Source of the DNA: Diphasiastrum complanatum | Taxonomy: Eukaryota; Streptophyta; Lycopodiopsida; Lycopodiales; Lycopodiaceae | Assembly (NCBI GenBank): GCA_029204225.1 | Contig: CM055101.1 | Location: 42,310,927-42,374,926 of the forward strand | DNA length: 64,000 bases | Direction of reading: 5' to 3' | Program-made: the position numbers and the translations under genes | The notes under the pieces: model-generated | Seen by the model: only the letters and a program-made list of their open reading frames with translations | Told to the model about the DNA's origin: nothing | Databases searched by the model: none | Shown here: positions 34,397 through 46,198 of the stretch, piece by piece | How the letters are laid out: every line of letters starts with the position of its first letter | How positions within the stretch are numbered: the first letter of the stretch is position 1

Positions 34397-36741
34397 CACT
34401 TAAGCTGTGATTATAATTGCATAACATTCCATTAGACTATTTTTGCATCTAGCAGCCCATTGTAGCGAGAGAGCTAATACGCAAATATTCCTGCTCTCTT
34501 CTCCACTCACGTTCTCTATCCTCCCTTACCCCATTAGATTGGTATCAGATCATAGCTCAGATAAACCGAGAGATTAAGTTTGTTCTATTTGTATTATTGT
34601 TAACATGTCTCATGTTGGTAACTCTTCATCTTCGTCATCCAACGAAACTAGAATTATTGACAAGTTCAATGGTGCTAACTTCTACATATGGAAGTTAAAA
34701 CTCCGAATGATGTTGATAGATAGAGATCTTTGGGATGTAGTAGAAGGTTCTGACATAAAACCAAAAGATGGTGATCAAGCAAAGGCATGGAAGATCAAAG
34801 ATCAGAAGGCCTTAACATGTATCACACTCAATTTGGCCGACTCCCAAATATCTCATGTTACCACATGCAAAACCTCTAAGGATGCATTAGATTTGTTATC
34901 AAATCTCTATGAGACTCATGATGTAACCACTAAATTACATTTTAGAGGGAAGTTCTTTACTCTTAGAATGCCCGATTCTACTGCCATGACTTCTCACATC
35001 AATAGCTTCAAATCTTTATTGGATCAGTTATTAGCTGTAGGATGTGCTATTCAAGATGATGATGTCGTTATGACCTTGCTTTCTTCTCTTCCAAAGTCGT
35101 ATGAGCACTTTGTGACAATGATCTCCACACAACCCGACCTCACTCTTCAAAAGGTGATCGGTCATCTTCTTCAAGAAGAAATACGGAGAAAGACCAGCGG
35201 CCTGTCCATCAAAGACAAATCGATGGCCCTATACACCAAGAAGAAAGACTATTCCAAGGGCAAGAATCAAGTGCAGCAGTAGCAACAGCAGAAGCCTCAC
35301 ACTCAAGGTGAGAATAGTGGATCGCGCAAGAAGCTTTTCTGCAGCTATTGCAAGAGAGCCAATCATGACATCAAAGAGTGTCGTATCCGCATCTACAATG
35401 AGATAAAGAAGCAACAATAGAAGCATCTAGATTCTTTGAATGCGACGAAATTCAAGGAGCAAGATACACACCTGTCATTGGCCTACAACAGTCGCGAAGA
35501 AGACCACGATAGCTGGTACCTAGACCGTGGCGCTACCCAACACATGACCTCTCGCAAAGAATGGTTTACCAAATATGCAGCTTACAACAGAGATCAATTC
35601 ATCTATCTTCTTCATGTACCTCAGTTGTCAAAGAACCTGTTGTCAGTTTCTAAGATAATTGATGAGGGCTACACTCTTACTTTCTCATCTGAGCAGTGTA
35701 CATTCTTCGATGAAGGTACTACTCTGACTACGTGCACTAGAGTCAGAAATCTTTACGTACTCTCTAATTCAATTGCATTAGCTAGCATCTCTCATGAAAA
35801 TGTAATCGATAATGCTATTCTATGGTAGAATCAATTTGGACACGTGAATACAAGATCACTTTCCTATATGCATTGTAATAATTTAGTTGATGGATTACAT
35901 ATCTTCTTCATTGGATAGGAAATCTTTCTTTTGTGAATCATGCATCTATAAGAAGCACTCTAGAAGCAAATTTCCCAAATCAAATTTGAATCACAAGGCA
36001 TTGATGAACTAATTATATCATGCAAGGGGTCATCATCAACAAGAGTATCATCTAAGGCCAATGAGGCTGTAAGACTTAGAATGTTGGATATGTAAGACCT
36101 CCCCAGACCTGGTCGACTTCCCCACTCACAAGAGAGTAATCGACAACAAGTGGATCTTCAAGAAGAAGATCAACTCTGATGGTTCCATTGCTAAATGGAA
36201 AGCATGGTTGATGGCTAGGATTCGCTCAAGTCCAAGGAGTGGATTATCAAGAAAGTCCTGTCGTCAAGATGTAGTCAAGCGGGACTTTGATTGCGTAGCC
36301 GCAGAAGACCTCAAAATGCACCAAATGGATGTCAAGACAACATTTCTCAATGACAACGTCGAGAAAGAGCTGTACACCTTCCAACCAGAAGAATTCAAAG
36401 TCAAGGGCCAAGAGCACAAAGTGTGCAAGCTGCACAAAGCAATCTACGGTCTAAAGTAGGCCACAAGAGCATGATTTGATAGAATCTACTCTTATCTCAT
36501 TCAGTTGGAATTTGCAAACAATTCAGCTGACCGTAACGTTTATTCGAAGCATATAGGCACCAATTTAGTTCACTTAGCTCTTTACATAGATAATGCGTTT
36601 ATTTTGTCTAACGACACTTCTCTTCTGCACACTACTAAGAGTGATCTGTCAAAGGAATTTGACATGATTGATTTAGGAGCTATTCATTCTTTGCTAGGAA
36701 TTCACATTACTAGAAATAGACTTCTACATGGAACTTTTTAG
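34397..36741 (+). pseudogene. Copia-3: decayed Ty1-copia element (leader, gag, fragments of pol)
   Basis: 34397-34539 is probably the end of a 5' LTR. A primer site TGGTATCAGAT follows at 34540. After gag, a CCHC-like CSYCKRANHDIKEC (about 35340), a protease DSWYLDRGATQHM with the catalytic DSG changed to DRG, then LHVPQLSKNLLSVSKI and a GAG-pre-integrase remnant. Integrase is missing almost entirely. RT fragments begin near 36140 (NKWIFKKKINSDGS) and include LKMHQMDVKTTFLND, VCKLHKAIYGLK, stop, then LALYIDNAFILSND with the catalytic YVDD as YIDN. Many stops and frameshifts. No 3' LTR recognised. Copia-2 sits at its 5' end. Confidence 0.85.
34605..35282 (+). CDS. Copia-3 gag
   Basis: 225 codons, MSHVGNSSSSSSNETRIIDK start, FNGANFYIWKLKLRMMLIDR (the NY-x-W-type motif), a UBN2-type middle region (LYETHDVTTKLHFRGKFFTL, HINSFKSLLDQL) and LLQEEIRRKTSG. 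It ends at a CAG-to-TAG type stop in a Gln-rich linker (VQQ stop QQQKPH) just before the zinc knuckle. Otherwise intact. Same gag lineage as Copia-4 at 51895. Confidence 0.85.
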   Translation: MSHVGNSSSSSSNETRIIDKFNGANFYIWKLKLRMMLIDRDLWDVVEGSDIKPKDGDQAKAWKIKDQKALTCITLNLADSQISHVTTCKTSKDALDLLSNLYETHDVTTKLHFRGKFFTLRMPDSTAMTSHINSFKSLLDQLLAVGCAIQDDDVVMTLLSSLPKSYEHFVTMISTQPDLTLQKVIGHLLQEEIRRKTSGLSIKDKSMALYTKKKDYSKGKNQVQQ

Positions 36742-36749
36742 CCCAATTT

Positions 36750-37515
36750 GGAGGTCTAATTCCAGTAATACTCGGCCTGCTTCCATTGGAGTTTTTGGGC
36801 GGCCGGTGTCTCTTCGTCTACCATGGCTACCATCTGGTCCAGTGCAGCTTGGATGGCCTGCACTTATTGGTCTATCTGCTGAACTTGGAGCTCCACGGCC
36901 GTCTGTTGGGCTTTGAAATTCTCGTGGGCTCTTTGCATTGTTTGTTGCTCCCTTGAGATGTTGCGCTCCAAGGTGAAGACATAGTCCTTGAGCGAACTCT
37001 CGTTAGTTTTGAGAGATTCACGCTCCTACTCCAATGCCATCAATTTTAGCACCAAGTGCTAACAGTTGATTGGTACATTTTCCAGGCAGTTTTCTCCCTA
37101 ACAAGTTCGGTTTGAAGGTTGGACATGAGCTAAGTGTGTTGCTGAGCCGTTAGTTTTGCTTGTTTGAGATGGTCCTTCAGTTGTTAGACTTGTATCTAGC
37201 TCTCAGCTCTCTCTTTTTCTTGCTCTCTTTTCAGCTGCGTGACCTGATCAGTCAAGGCATCAGCGTTTGCCCTGTCACAATTGGCCGCAAAACTACTTAG
37301 TAGCTCTTTCATTGAGAGGTGGAGTTGCTGTTGGAGGCCCGTTAAGGCAGTCCAGCAACCCAGCACCTGAGAGTCCCAGCTGGCCGAAGGTTGCAAAGTT
37401 AAGGTGGGGAGTGGAAGCGGTGTGGTGACGGATATGGTAGTGATGGGTGGAGCTATGGCAGTGGAGATGGCGGTGAAAATGGGGGTGACGATGGAGGTGG
37501 TTATTGACAGCAAGT
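36750..37515 (-). pseudogene. Coiled-coil retroelement-type ORF relic
   Basis: Minus strand: MLSITTSIVTPIFTAISTAI, Thr/Pro/Ile-rich, then LHLSMKELLSSFAANCDRAN, TDQVTQLKREQEKERAE, stops, QLKDHLKQAKLTAQQHT and LMSNLQTELVREKTAWKMY. In a shifted frame: LMALEQ-like, ERESLKTNESSLKDYVFTLE, QTMQRAHENFKAQQTAVELQ, IQAALDQMVAMVDEETPAAQ. Long amphipathic heptads recur over about 200 residues. It resembles coiled-coil proteins encoded by plant LTR elements. No other part of such an element is next to it; it abuts the end of Copia-3. Confidence 0.5.
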
Positions 37516-37519
37516 TTCA

Positions 37520-39355
37520 AAAAAGCCTTATTCACAATTGACATGATATTTTGGATACAATGTCTAATCACTATGTGGCTCCATTGGAGAACATGACACA
37601 AGATGATTACATGACATCTATGAACATAAGTCAAAACTAGTGGTTGTTTTTTCAAAAACGTATTTTGAAATTATAGTCACAATATTTTGCATTAAAAAAT
37701 AAACCAGTTTTTTCTTTATATTTTATAGCTTCTCCTTAGACAAAAGTTTGATAAATTGATCTCTTTTTTGTTTGGAACTTGTCCTAAAAGTATGTTCTTC
37801 CCATTATATGATATCATTTTGAAAATTTTCAAGCTCATAGCTAACATTGATTCTTGGCATCAGTTTCATTGTTGGTTGTTACATGCATCATAAATCAACC
37901 TAATCTATACATTGATGATTGCATCAATATGAAGCTAAGTTGATATAATGATAAGGCAAAATGTATGGATATGTGGATGGAACTATAGAGATGGTAGAAG
38001 GCATATATAGATAGGTTCAAAAGTGAATGAATAGGTAGATAGGTGTACATATCATATATAGATCTATAAGATGGATGCATTGTATCATCAATCAAGTGAC
38101 GACACATGGCACAACAACAAAGGATAGATTGAGATCTAATCACGAAGGATCGAACTTTATTTGGGCAACATATATCCATGCATGAAGTTTGAAAGACATA
38201 CCTTTTTTTGCAAGATGATGTGTGACATTTTATAGAGGTATGTTAGCAAAGAGACTCAAAGCACGATAGAAGTTCAAGGTCTTCTTGTATGGGCAATGCA
38301 TGTGATTTAAGCATGCCAACCCACACTCGATCAACCTACAGTCATCATTTCATGCCCAACAGTTCTAGCTCAAACTTCAAATTCTTTGCTTGGCTTGAAA
38401 AATCTCTTTCTAGGACAAGCCCTGCACCAAGCATGGATGTCATAGAAGTTTTTAAAGATTAAATTCTTGATGGATATTGCTACCCAAAGGCTTTGATCTT
38501 AAAGCATTGCATTAGATCATACCAATTGATTTATTTCCAAGCAAGAACTGCAAATTCCTCATAAGTAAACAATTACTTAATGAAAATGCTTGTGAGATCC
38601 ATACAATCTCAAGTATGCATTGGAGTAAAGGAATTTAGAGTTCAACCAACAAATCTAAATTCTTGACTCACCCAACTATTCAAGAATTACTCATTATCTT
38701 AGGAATCCTCATATTTCCCTATAATCTTTAAATGATCTTTAAGTATCAGTTTATGATTCGTCAATCATAAACATTTAGAAACTTATGATTTGTCAATCAT
38801 AATTTATAGGATTCCAAAATCATACTTAATCATTGAAAAATAATGGAGTATATGTACAACATACAACTTAGGAAATATAAGAATCATTCTGAAATCTTTT
38901 TCATCAGGAAAATCACTGGATTCCAAGAATATTCTTCTATCTCGATTCTTTATGAGTTCCAAATTCTACAATCAACAAAGTAATTAAAGACCATTATAAC
39001 ACATATCTTTAACAAGATAAACTTTATACAATCACCTAGAACAACATCTAGAGATTACAAAGTTCTGCTGAATTCCCAAAATTCAGTTTACCATTCTTGG
39101 CACCATTATGATCCGGTATCCAATTGAGCTCTCAGGGATACTATCACTAATGAATCAAGCTTATTTCTAAACTGAGAAATACTCATCCAAGAAATCAGTA
39201 TCTTATGCACATACTGAATCCAAATGACTCATAAATTATGTGTCTTACAAGCAATACACACAAAACAAACAGTTTCCGGTGAATCCTCTTCACACTGTCC
39301 GTTTTACCAATTAACTTCCACAAGAGTAGATCAACTACTCAAGTTAATTGCTCAT
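37520..39355. other. Region without a recognisable gene
   Basis: AT-rich, with many near-repeats of ATGATT/AATCAT type around 38740-38800. No ORF with recognisable content, no LTR or primer site. Confidence 0.45.
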
Positions 39356-39359
39356 GATT

Positions 39360-40260
39360 TAGAAATCTTAAATGTCTAGGTGCAGATCTTATTTATACTA
39401 GTATAACACCACATTTAGATCATTATCCAAATCATTTCAAGTTAACCAATAGATCTATCAGAACGGATCTGTTAACTCTGCAAGTAATTGTCAAACACAA
39501 TACTTGATCATATGTCTATGTTCAACCACTAGGTTAAGTGCACCAGATAACCTTAGCAACCAGGAATACATAGCAGATCCACACAAGATTAATCGTGCAC
39601 ATATGAGAATAATCTCACTATGACCCAGTACATAAACACATATGTCCTTATCTGGCAGATTCCTCCAAAATCTGCATATGTTACTCACATAAATCATTGA
39701 GAATCTTGTAACTCAGCTACAAAAGTTTCTATTTCTCTTGAGTAAATAACATATATGGGAAATCTCTGAAGTGAATAAATCCACATCACAAGATTTTCGA
39801 CCATCATACTTTTATCAACAAAATTTCTTCAACCAATCAACCTACTTCAAATATTAGTGCACAAGCTAAGATTAGGCTAACTTATACAAACATCTTTGGA
39901 CAAAAGGTTCAGATTAAGTCTTTATTGCACTGATCTAATCCATAACTAGATGGTATTTGGTATCCAATCAGTGAACCTAATTTAATCTTTACCATTACTT
40001 TCCATATTCATGAATATCTCATAGCTCAAAAACCCCCAAATCTCTTCTAGTTCTAGATTATTCAAAATAATCACTAGAGACTTCCTCTATTCCTCTGGAT
40101 AGTTCCACCGTTGCACACAAACTGGATTCCACCAAAGAAATCTATGCAACAGATTGATCCCATGAAAGTCTTATTTCTATCATTTTCTTCTCCCCCTTTT
40201 AAAAGAAATTCCAAAATTTCAATTAAAAAGTTCCTAGGAGACAACGTATAAGATATCATG
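39360..40260 (+). repeat. Dispersed repeat R, copy 3 (longest)
   Basis: The left 560 bp match 11910-12490, and 39880-40200 matches the reverse complement of 22320-22630. Gene 2 of copy D starts about 340 bp to the right. No coding content seen. Confidence 0.7.
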
Positions 40261-40599
40261 GGCTAGATCTACTCAGAATGTGGTGTAGTATAGAGAGGAT
40301 CGTCTACCTTTTAAGTTTCTACCAAAAGCTTCAAACAAAAATAGTTAACAAAAATGAATGCACTAAGGCTTGCCCACATTAGAGAAAATATGGGCCCAAA
40401 GAGGGCCCTATAAGAAATGCCATGTAGGAGAGAGAAAAATAACTATAAAGTAATTATAATGTCATTTTCTAACTTCTTTATGCATCTGCCCGCACTACTT
40501 TCCATGTAAATGAATGCACCTTAGTTTAGTCACATCAAACTTCACTGGTGCTTAACCATAGTTAAAATATAAATTTCAAAATGCTGAAATATTCCCTCC

Positions 40600-41577
40600 C
40601 AATAGTTGGGAACACTCAAAAATTTGAATTAGGAATGACAATTCTTAAACAAAGCCTACGCCATCTCTATCTCTAGGGTCAAAAACAAGTGTTTATCGCC
40701 ATCTCTATCTCCAGCAGACTCGTTAGTGCCATCTCCAGCTTTGTTGTTGTCATTGTTTGTTTGTTACTATACTACTATACTGATGACAAGGCTTTATCAT
40801 CTTCATGTGGATTTGTCACCAAAATGTGCTCCGCTCAGGACAAGAAATTCAAAGCAACCCAAATGGTCAACTTCTGATATGGTCCGATACAGGGAGGAAA
40901 AGCTAAAGCATGTAGATTTATGGTCATCAAGAACATTGTATCCTATTGATCCATGTTCATTGCAACATCCAGATTCTCATTTGGTGAGTCAGTTAATAAT
41001 CTATATGTGTCATGGTAAAAATGGCCTTTTGGGTTACTGTGAGAATTTGATGCTCTATGGGAATGCACATTCAATGCAAAGAACACATTATTTGGAAGAG
41101 GAATCAAGGAAAATATCAAAGGAGCGCGAAGAAAAATCTACAAAGTTGAAAACTTGTTTGGATGACAATGAGATGCTCAAGAAGGAGATCCAAAGGTTGA
41201 AATCTTCTTTGCATCATTATACAACTAGTAATGATGAGATAAAAACTACATTCAATCCATGCGTATGTCATATTTGTCTCTTGTTAAAGATATGGATGTG
41301 CTCAACAGAAAGGTCCAAAGCAACAAGAGTAAAAGACTGTTAAACAAGGATATATGTGATCTATCATCCAGAGGAGGTCATAGAAAAAGATGAATTTGTG
41401 CATTCAAGTAAGTTATAGCTTATTTGGTATTGAATATTGCTTGAACTTTTGACTCATTCATAATCACTAATTTTGTTATTTATTCATTTCAACTTTCTGT
41501 CGATTTGCTTATTATATACTGCTATGAATACTATGAGTGTCCTAATTTCTATTGACATTTTCATGAACATTATGTTT
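40600..41577 (+). pseudogene. Copy D, gene 2: 5' region and first coding exon (coiled coil)
   Basis: Homology with copy A begins sharply at CAATAGTTGGGAACACTC (40593-40610), which may be the true left edge of this unit. The motif GCCATCTCTATCTC recurs three times (40669-40735). The exon from ATG 40879 encodes MVRYREEKLKHVDLWSS, DPCSLQHPDSH, GLLGYCENLMLYGNAHSMQ, then a coiled coil KTCLDDNEMLKKEIQRLKSS to about 41270. A frameshift relative to copy A follows (copy A reads SMRISYLSLVKDMDVLNRK). Then an intron-like stretch runs to the GCAAT target site at 41578. No known domain apart from the coiled coil. Confidence 0.65.
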
Positions 41578-41589
41578 GCAATTGTTGGC

Positions 41590-42646
41590 CGTGATAATAG
41601 TTCGGACCCTCAACAATTTTTGCAAATCTTTGAGAACGCATGTGATGTGTATGGCGAAACATCTCCCGATGCTATGGTCCAACTGTTTTCGATGACCATG
41701 ATCGCTAAAGCACGTGATTGGTTTTTCAACCTTGATCGTGAAGATAAGACAGACTGGTCAATTCTAAAAGAGTCCTTTATCAAGCACTTTAAGCCCTTTC
41801 GCTTGATAGAGAGCCCTTTTGTGAAATTGAGTAATATCAAGATGGCAAAATATGAACATGTACAAGACTATATCGAGCGTTTCAAACGCCTCAAAAGTCA
41901 AGTACAGGAACAGCCAGATGCTCATCATCTGGTTCTTAGTCGGCCTTCCAAGATGGATTAGACGCGAGCTTAAATCCAATGATGAATATATGAGCCTAAA
42001 GTTAGCTATGTCTGATGCCATCAAAGAAGAAGATGAGGGATCAGATGTTGACGAATCCAAGGAAAGGAGAGCACCACGTGCTCCTGTCCATGAGTCGACG
42101 CCGATCGAGGACACCTGAGATCAGCTTTGGAAATTCCAGTTGGAGTTGCTTAATAAGCAACATCAACTATAGATGGAAAAACTCACCAATGAGTTTCAAG
42201 CTACCTTGAAGTCTATCCAAAGCAGTATGCCTGGTCAGCCAAACCCTGCATAGGTACCTTATAGACGAAAACCAATATGGTGCCCACACTGACGGGCTAC
42301 GCATCCTGCTGATGCTTGTCCTTCATATCAACATATCCAAGCACATACAGTCCAACGATATGAAGAACAACTATCACAATCTGGACATTCCTTGTATTCT
42401 CATGAATACCCACCAGAAACTCCAGAACCACTAGCCATACAAGATGGCTATGCAGCTATACAAGGGCCATTGCATACCAGATGTTTCATCTGTGGTGCAA
42501 CTGGCCACTTTATGGTTGATTGTCCAGTCAAGACCAAGTACCATGCTGAGTGTCCCGACTGTGTCAGAAAATACAGTCTCAAAGACTGTTTGAAACAACC
42601 AACTAAGATCCTACCTGCCCGTCATGCCAGTTATGAATCACAATAG
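41590..42646 (+). pseudogene. Ty3-type gag with CCHC knuckle, frameshifted
   Basis: DPQQFLQIFENACDVYG, MTMIAKARDWFFNLDREDKT, LKESFIKHFKPF and MAKYEHVQDYIERFKRLKSQ follow the retrotransposon gag pattern. After a shift near 41930 comes FLVGLPRWIRRELKSNDEYM. Stops follow, then CFICGATGHFMVDC (42483-42524), a C-x2-C-x4-H-x4-C zinc knuckle, and a second Cys cluster (CPDCVRKYSLKDC). No protease, RT or integrase follows. Related to the gag relic at 62095. Confidence 0.75.
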
Positions 42647-43453
42647 GATTCTCACGACAACCACACGAGCACCATAGCAACCAACAGTTAACCTTGCTGC
42701 TCAATCGAGAAGTTTCTTGCAAGCTTCTACATTACCGCACAATACACCAGCTCCATGATGTACAAAGACACTAATATGAAATGAGTCCTTGTCTAAAGAA
42801 AGTGAAACCCATATTCTGTCATCTGGTACAATGTCCAACCAAGAGCAACCTCCACAGGGAATTGACAATTTTTCTCCCCTTCTGCAACCTCAAATCTATT
42901 TGTCTTTCCACATACTGATAAGATTTCCAATGTGCCAATACATAATAAATCTAGGATTCGGAAATCCAGTTACTCTACAAAACAAATGAAATATTGCAAC
43001 TATGGTGTTAAATTATCAATGTTGATGAATGCAAGTGTTGTTCGGCAAGTGCTATACAGTTCTCACTCTCTGTACAGTTTGTCCCTTGTCCCTCTTCATT
43101 CCTAGTGTTTGATTGATTTTTACATGAGAAATACCTACTGCACAAGAGTCTTCCGTAGAGCATCTCAAAAACACATTTTCATTCATATTTCCACCTTCAG
43201 ATCACCTTGCACAGAGTTTACAATTTTTGCACATACTAAACCTTTGAGAAATCTGTCATGTTAGAGTTGATTCCTGCATCTCATCGCCATATTCATTTTT
43301 GAGTCAACTACAGCAAGATCAAAACAAATTTAGTTAAAAATTGTTCAATCTTTAGTTTAGTCGCATGTTCAATGTGTTTCAACTACGTGTTAAACACATC
43401 GATCCAATCTTGAGCATGCATAGTTACTAGTAACAGCATCCCCACCAACAGAT

Positions 43454-43455
<2 letters not shown>

Positions 43456-43488
<33 letters not shown>
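43456..43488. repeat. Poly(G) run of 33
   Basis: An uninterrupted G tract followed by GAGAGAGTGGATC and a short hairpin (GTGGATC/GATCCAC, 43494-43513). It is either a genuine quadruplex-forming tract or a sequencing/assembly artefact. Confidence 0.9.
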
Positions 43489-43489
<1 letters not shown>

Positions 43490-44187
43490 GAGAGTGGATC
43501 TGCTTGGATCCACTAGAGCAGTTACACTACCAGCAACAACATCAGCAAGATCGACAGCCAAGGTCACAAGTCAAATATGAAAACGACAAGGCTAAGAAGA
43601 CAGATGGGCAATCCAAAGCGACTCAATCAAAAGAAGTATTCCAGTCATGATGAAGATCCTTCAGAAAAGGAAATACAAGCATTGGGAAATCAGTCTCTTT
43701 CAACCGGCCTCTTGTCATACTTCTGTGCCCATCCTCATGTCTATCGTTCACACCATCTACCGATGTCACCACCTCCACCGTACCTTCCACCTATTTGTTT
43801 ATCATCATTTCACTGTTCTTCTGAGAAATCTCCAGTTTTTTATAGTCTTACTGAATCAGCTGATAGATCATTGCAAATGTCCTACGGAGACCAACTACAG
43901 CCTACAATGGTTGATCAGCCAAATGAGAATCTAAGAAGCAGCTAGAAGACATGATAAATTAAGCAAAGAAGTTGAGGAGGAAAGGACAAAACCTAAGCAA
44001 TAGATGAGTCAGATCAATCTTGATCAAAAGAAACTCTCTTGAGCAATGATAGTTCAATCCCCTTGGGAATTCTAATATCAAAAACACATCTAATGAATGC
44101 CATGAAGACTGGTAACAGGCAGAAACAGTTCTGAATAAGAAGCAAGAAGTAACCAATAGATCCTCTGGAGCAAGGGATCTATCAACA

Positions 44188-46105
44188 GCAATGCAGATCA
44201 ACATTGGTTGTTGAAGACCATTTGGTTGATGAGATTTCAATTGGAGACTCACTAGGCTCTATCTTGACTTCTAAATCTATGAAATCAATATTAAACAATA
44301 ACAAAATGAAAAATATTAAGGCTTCAGTTACTGATAGCATTATGGATTAAGTTGGAAAAATATTATACACTACATTGCTTCAGGGGGCATGTGACTTTTC
44401 TAGCATCAGTAGGGTAGCATATGCAATAATGTTTAAGATGATAGAGGAGGCATTTGCACAGGTAAATATTAAAAAGTTTCCAATCCCACGACCATTTAAT
44501 TTAAAAAAAAAAAAAGATGTTAAACCAAGGTATTAGACAATAGTTGGTAATCCATCTCATATCAATGAAGTGTATTGCTCGGAAGGAGAAAGTCTAGCTT
44601 ATAACAATTCCAACAATTTATTTATTGACATTAATCAATTACTAACATTCATCATAAATTTTTATGGTAATACAAATGAGAATGTCAATAACAAGTTGAT
44701 AGTTGTTCTCTCAAGTTAGATGAGTCTGAAATTATAAAAGAAAAAAAAAAAAGTCAGTCTCACGATCATGAATGGAGCACTTTCAAGTTCAAAAGACTCA
44801 GAAGGCCTCAATTTTAGTGTTCAGTCAGAAAATGATATCTGGAGGTTGGCAACATTTCAGGTATAGCAGTTCCTTCGCATAATAAATAGGGATAATCATT
44901 TGAATATGGATTTCATTTGGGAAATCTTCTCTATGTTAATATTATGAGACTAATCACGTTTTTGTATTCTCTTATAAATGATGAAAGAATACCATGACAT
45001 TCTCTCATGGATATTTAATAGAACGTCATATTCTGCCACCATAAAAAATCACATGGAGAGAGTTCCACTCAATATTCCTGGAATTGGCACTTTCAACATT
45101 GAATGGCATTTAGCAAGAGATCTGAAAACATTAAAATGTATGTTCTATCTCATGGCGCTAACTCTAAACACCCTTTTTTGTACAGCATGAAAACAACAAA
45201 AGACATGACCAGGAGTACATGAATATCAAGAGATCAAGAAGTTCCTAATTGTAAACATGTACTACCGATTTTTCTTTGAAATGTTCATATTTGTACATTG
45301 CATGCGGAGGTGCGTATTATAGAAAAAATAGTATATTTTCACATCATGTTTGCATGGAACTCCGAGCCAGAGGCCTCTGCGAAGGAAGCTATTTTTAGAT
45401 TAGAGGATGTGTTGTCCAAAGCAGGCTTACATAAAGGTCACGTTAAAATAAAAAAAGATGACAAGCTATCAAGTAAAACAGGAAATATTCCATGCAAGCC
45501 GAGCATTGGAGGATCCAAAGCTCGAAGATTTTTATCAAATTATTCTAGCAAACAATCCAAGGTCCAATACACGGTTTGGAAAGAAATTATTGCAGCAACT
45601 CAAAATTTCGAAGAAGAAGGTTCTACTCGTATACACAAAGTGGAAGTTTGAAAAAAGTTAGACAACATAGTGAAATACTTGAGAAAAGATAAATTTTCAA
45701 ATACTGATGTACAAATGATACTAAAAACAACCAGTGAATTTGTGGATGCAGTTCAAAGTGCATGGGGTGTTGATCATATAACACATTATATGGTAAGATT
45801 TTGATTTTACACTACGATAGACAAATATGTGCAATTAAACTAGATACTTTTGGTATTGATTTAGATTATGTTTTTATGACATGCAGCACATATTACGACA
45901 TCATTCGACATTCTTTGCAAGAAATAGTGGAAGTCTTAGCATATGGTCATCGCAAGGAATGGAAAAATCTCACTGGCAAGCAAGAGTGGCATTTCATAAA
46001 AGTACACATTTGGATTCTTCTGTAAAACCATTGGAAAAGTTGCAGTATATAGCTATTTTTTGTGCTAGTCCCGCGTCATATTACAAAATTGACGGATTAT
46101 AAAAA
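44188..46105 (+). pseudogene. Copy D, gene 2: middle and 3' exons, including the EKSHWQAR block
   Basis: In order: 44193-44460 (LVVEDHLVDEISIGDSLGSI, ASVTDSIMD, stop, VAYAIMFKMIEEAFAQ); about 44600-44860 (INQLLTFIINFYGNTNENVN, KLIVVLSS, NDIWRLATFQV); 44978-45120 (HDILSWIFNRTSYSATIKNH, LNIPGIGTFNIEWHLARDLK, TLKCM); 45345-45651 (FAWNSEPEASAKEAIFRLED, KAGLHKGHVKIKKDDKLSSK, QYTVWKEIIAATQNFEEEG); a stop, then DNIVKYLRKDKFSNTDVQMI and VDAVQSAWGVDHITHYM, ending at a GTAAG donor (45796). After a GCAG acceptor at 45887 comes HILRHHSTFFARNSGSLSIW, SSQGMEKSHWQARVAFHKST and a stop at 46100. Asp in DLK and Glu in MEKSH could be two acids of an RNase H-fold transposase (inference). Only a few stops: the least broken gene 2 here. 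Confidence 0.65.
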
Positions 46106-46198
46106 TTTTTAAAAAGCATGCAAATTCATACAAGCTAGTAGGCTATAGACACACAATAAAATTTTGTATATTAAATAGAAATATTTACAAGGTACAAA

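Larger units (their letters stand above)
41583..44187 (+). mobile_element. Insertion carrying a retrovirus-type gag gene, flanked by GCAAT
   Basis: Copy A has the uninterrupted sequence TGTTTGCAATGCAGATCAG. Here GCAAT is duplicated (41578-41582 and 44188-44192) around 2605 bp that start TGTTG and end CAACA. Ends and duplication fit an LTR-retrotransposon integrase, yet no LTR pair is visible: gag coding begins within a few bases of the left end. A 33-base G run lies inside (43456-43488). It may be a badly truncated derivative, or the TG/CA ends may be coincidence. Confidence 0.7.
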
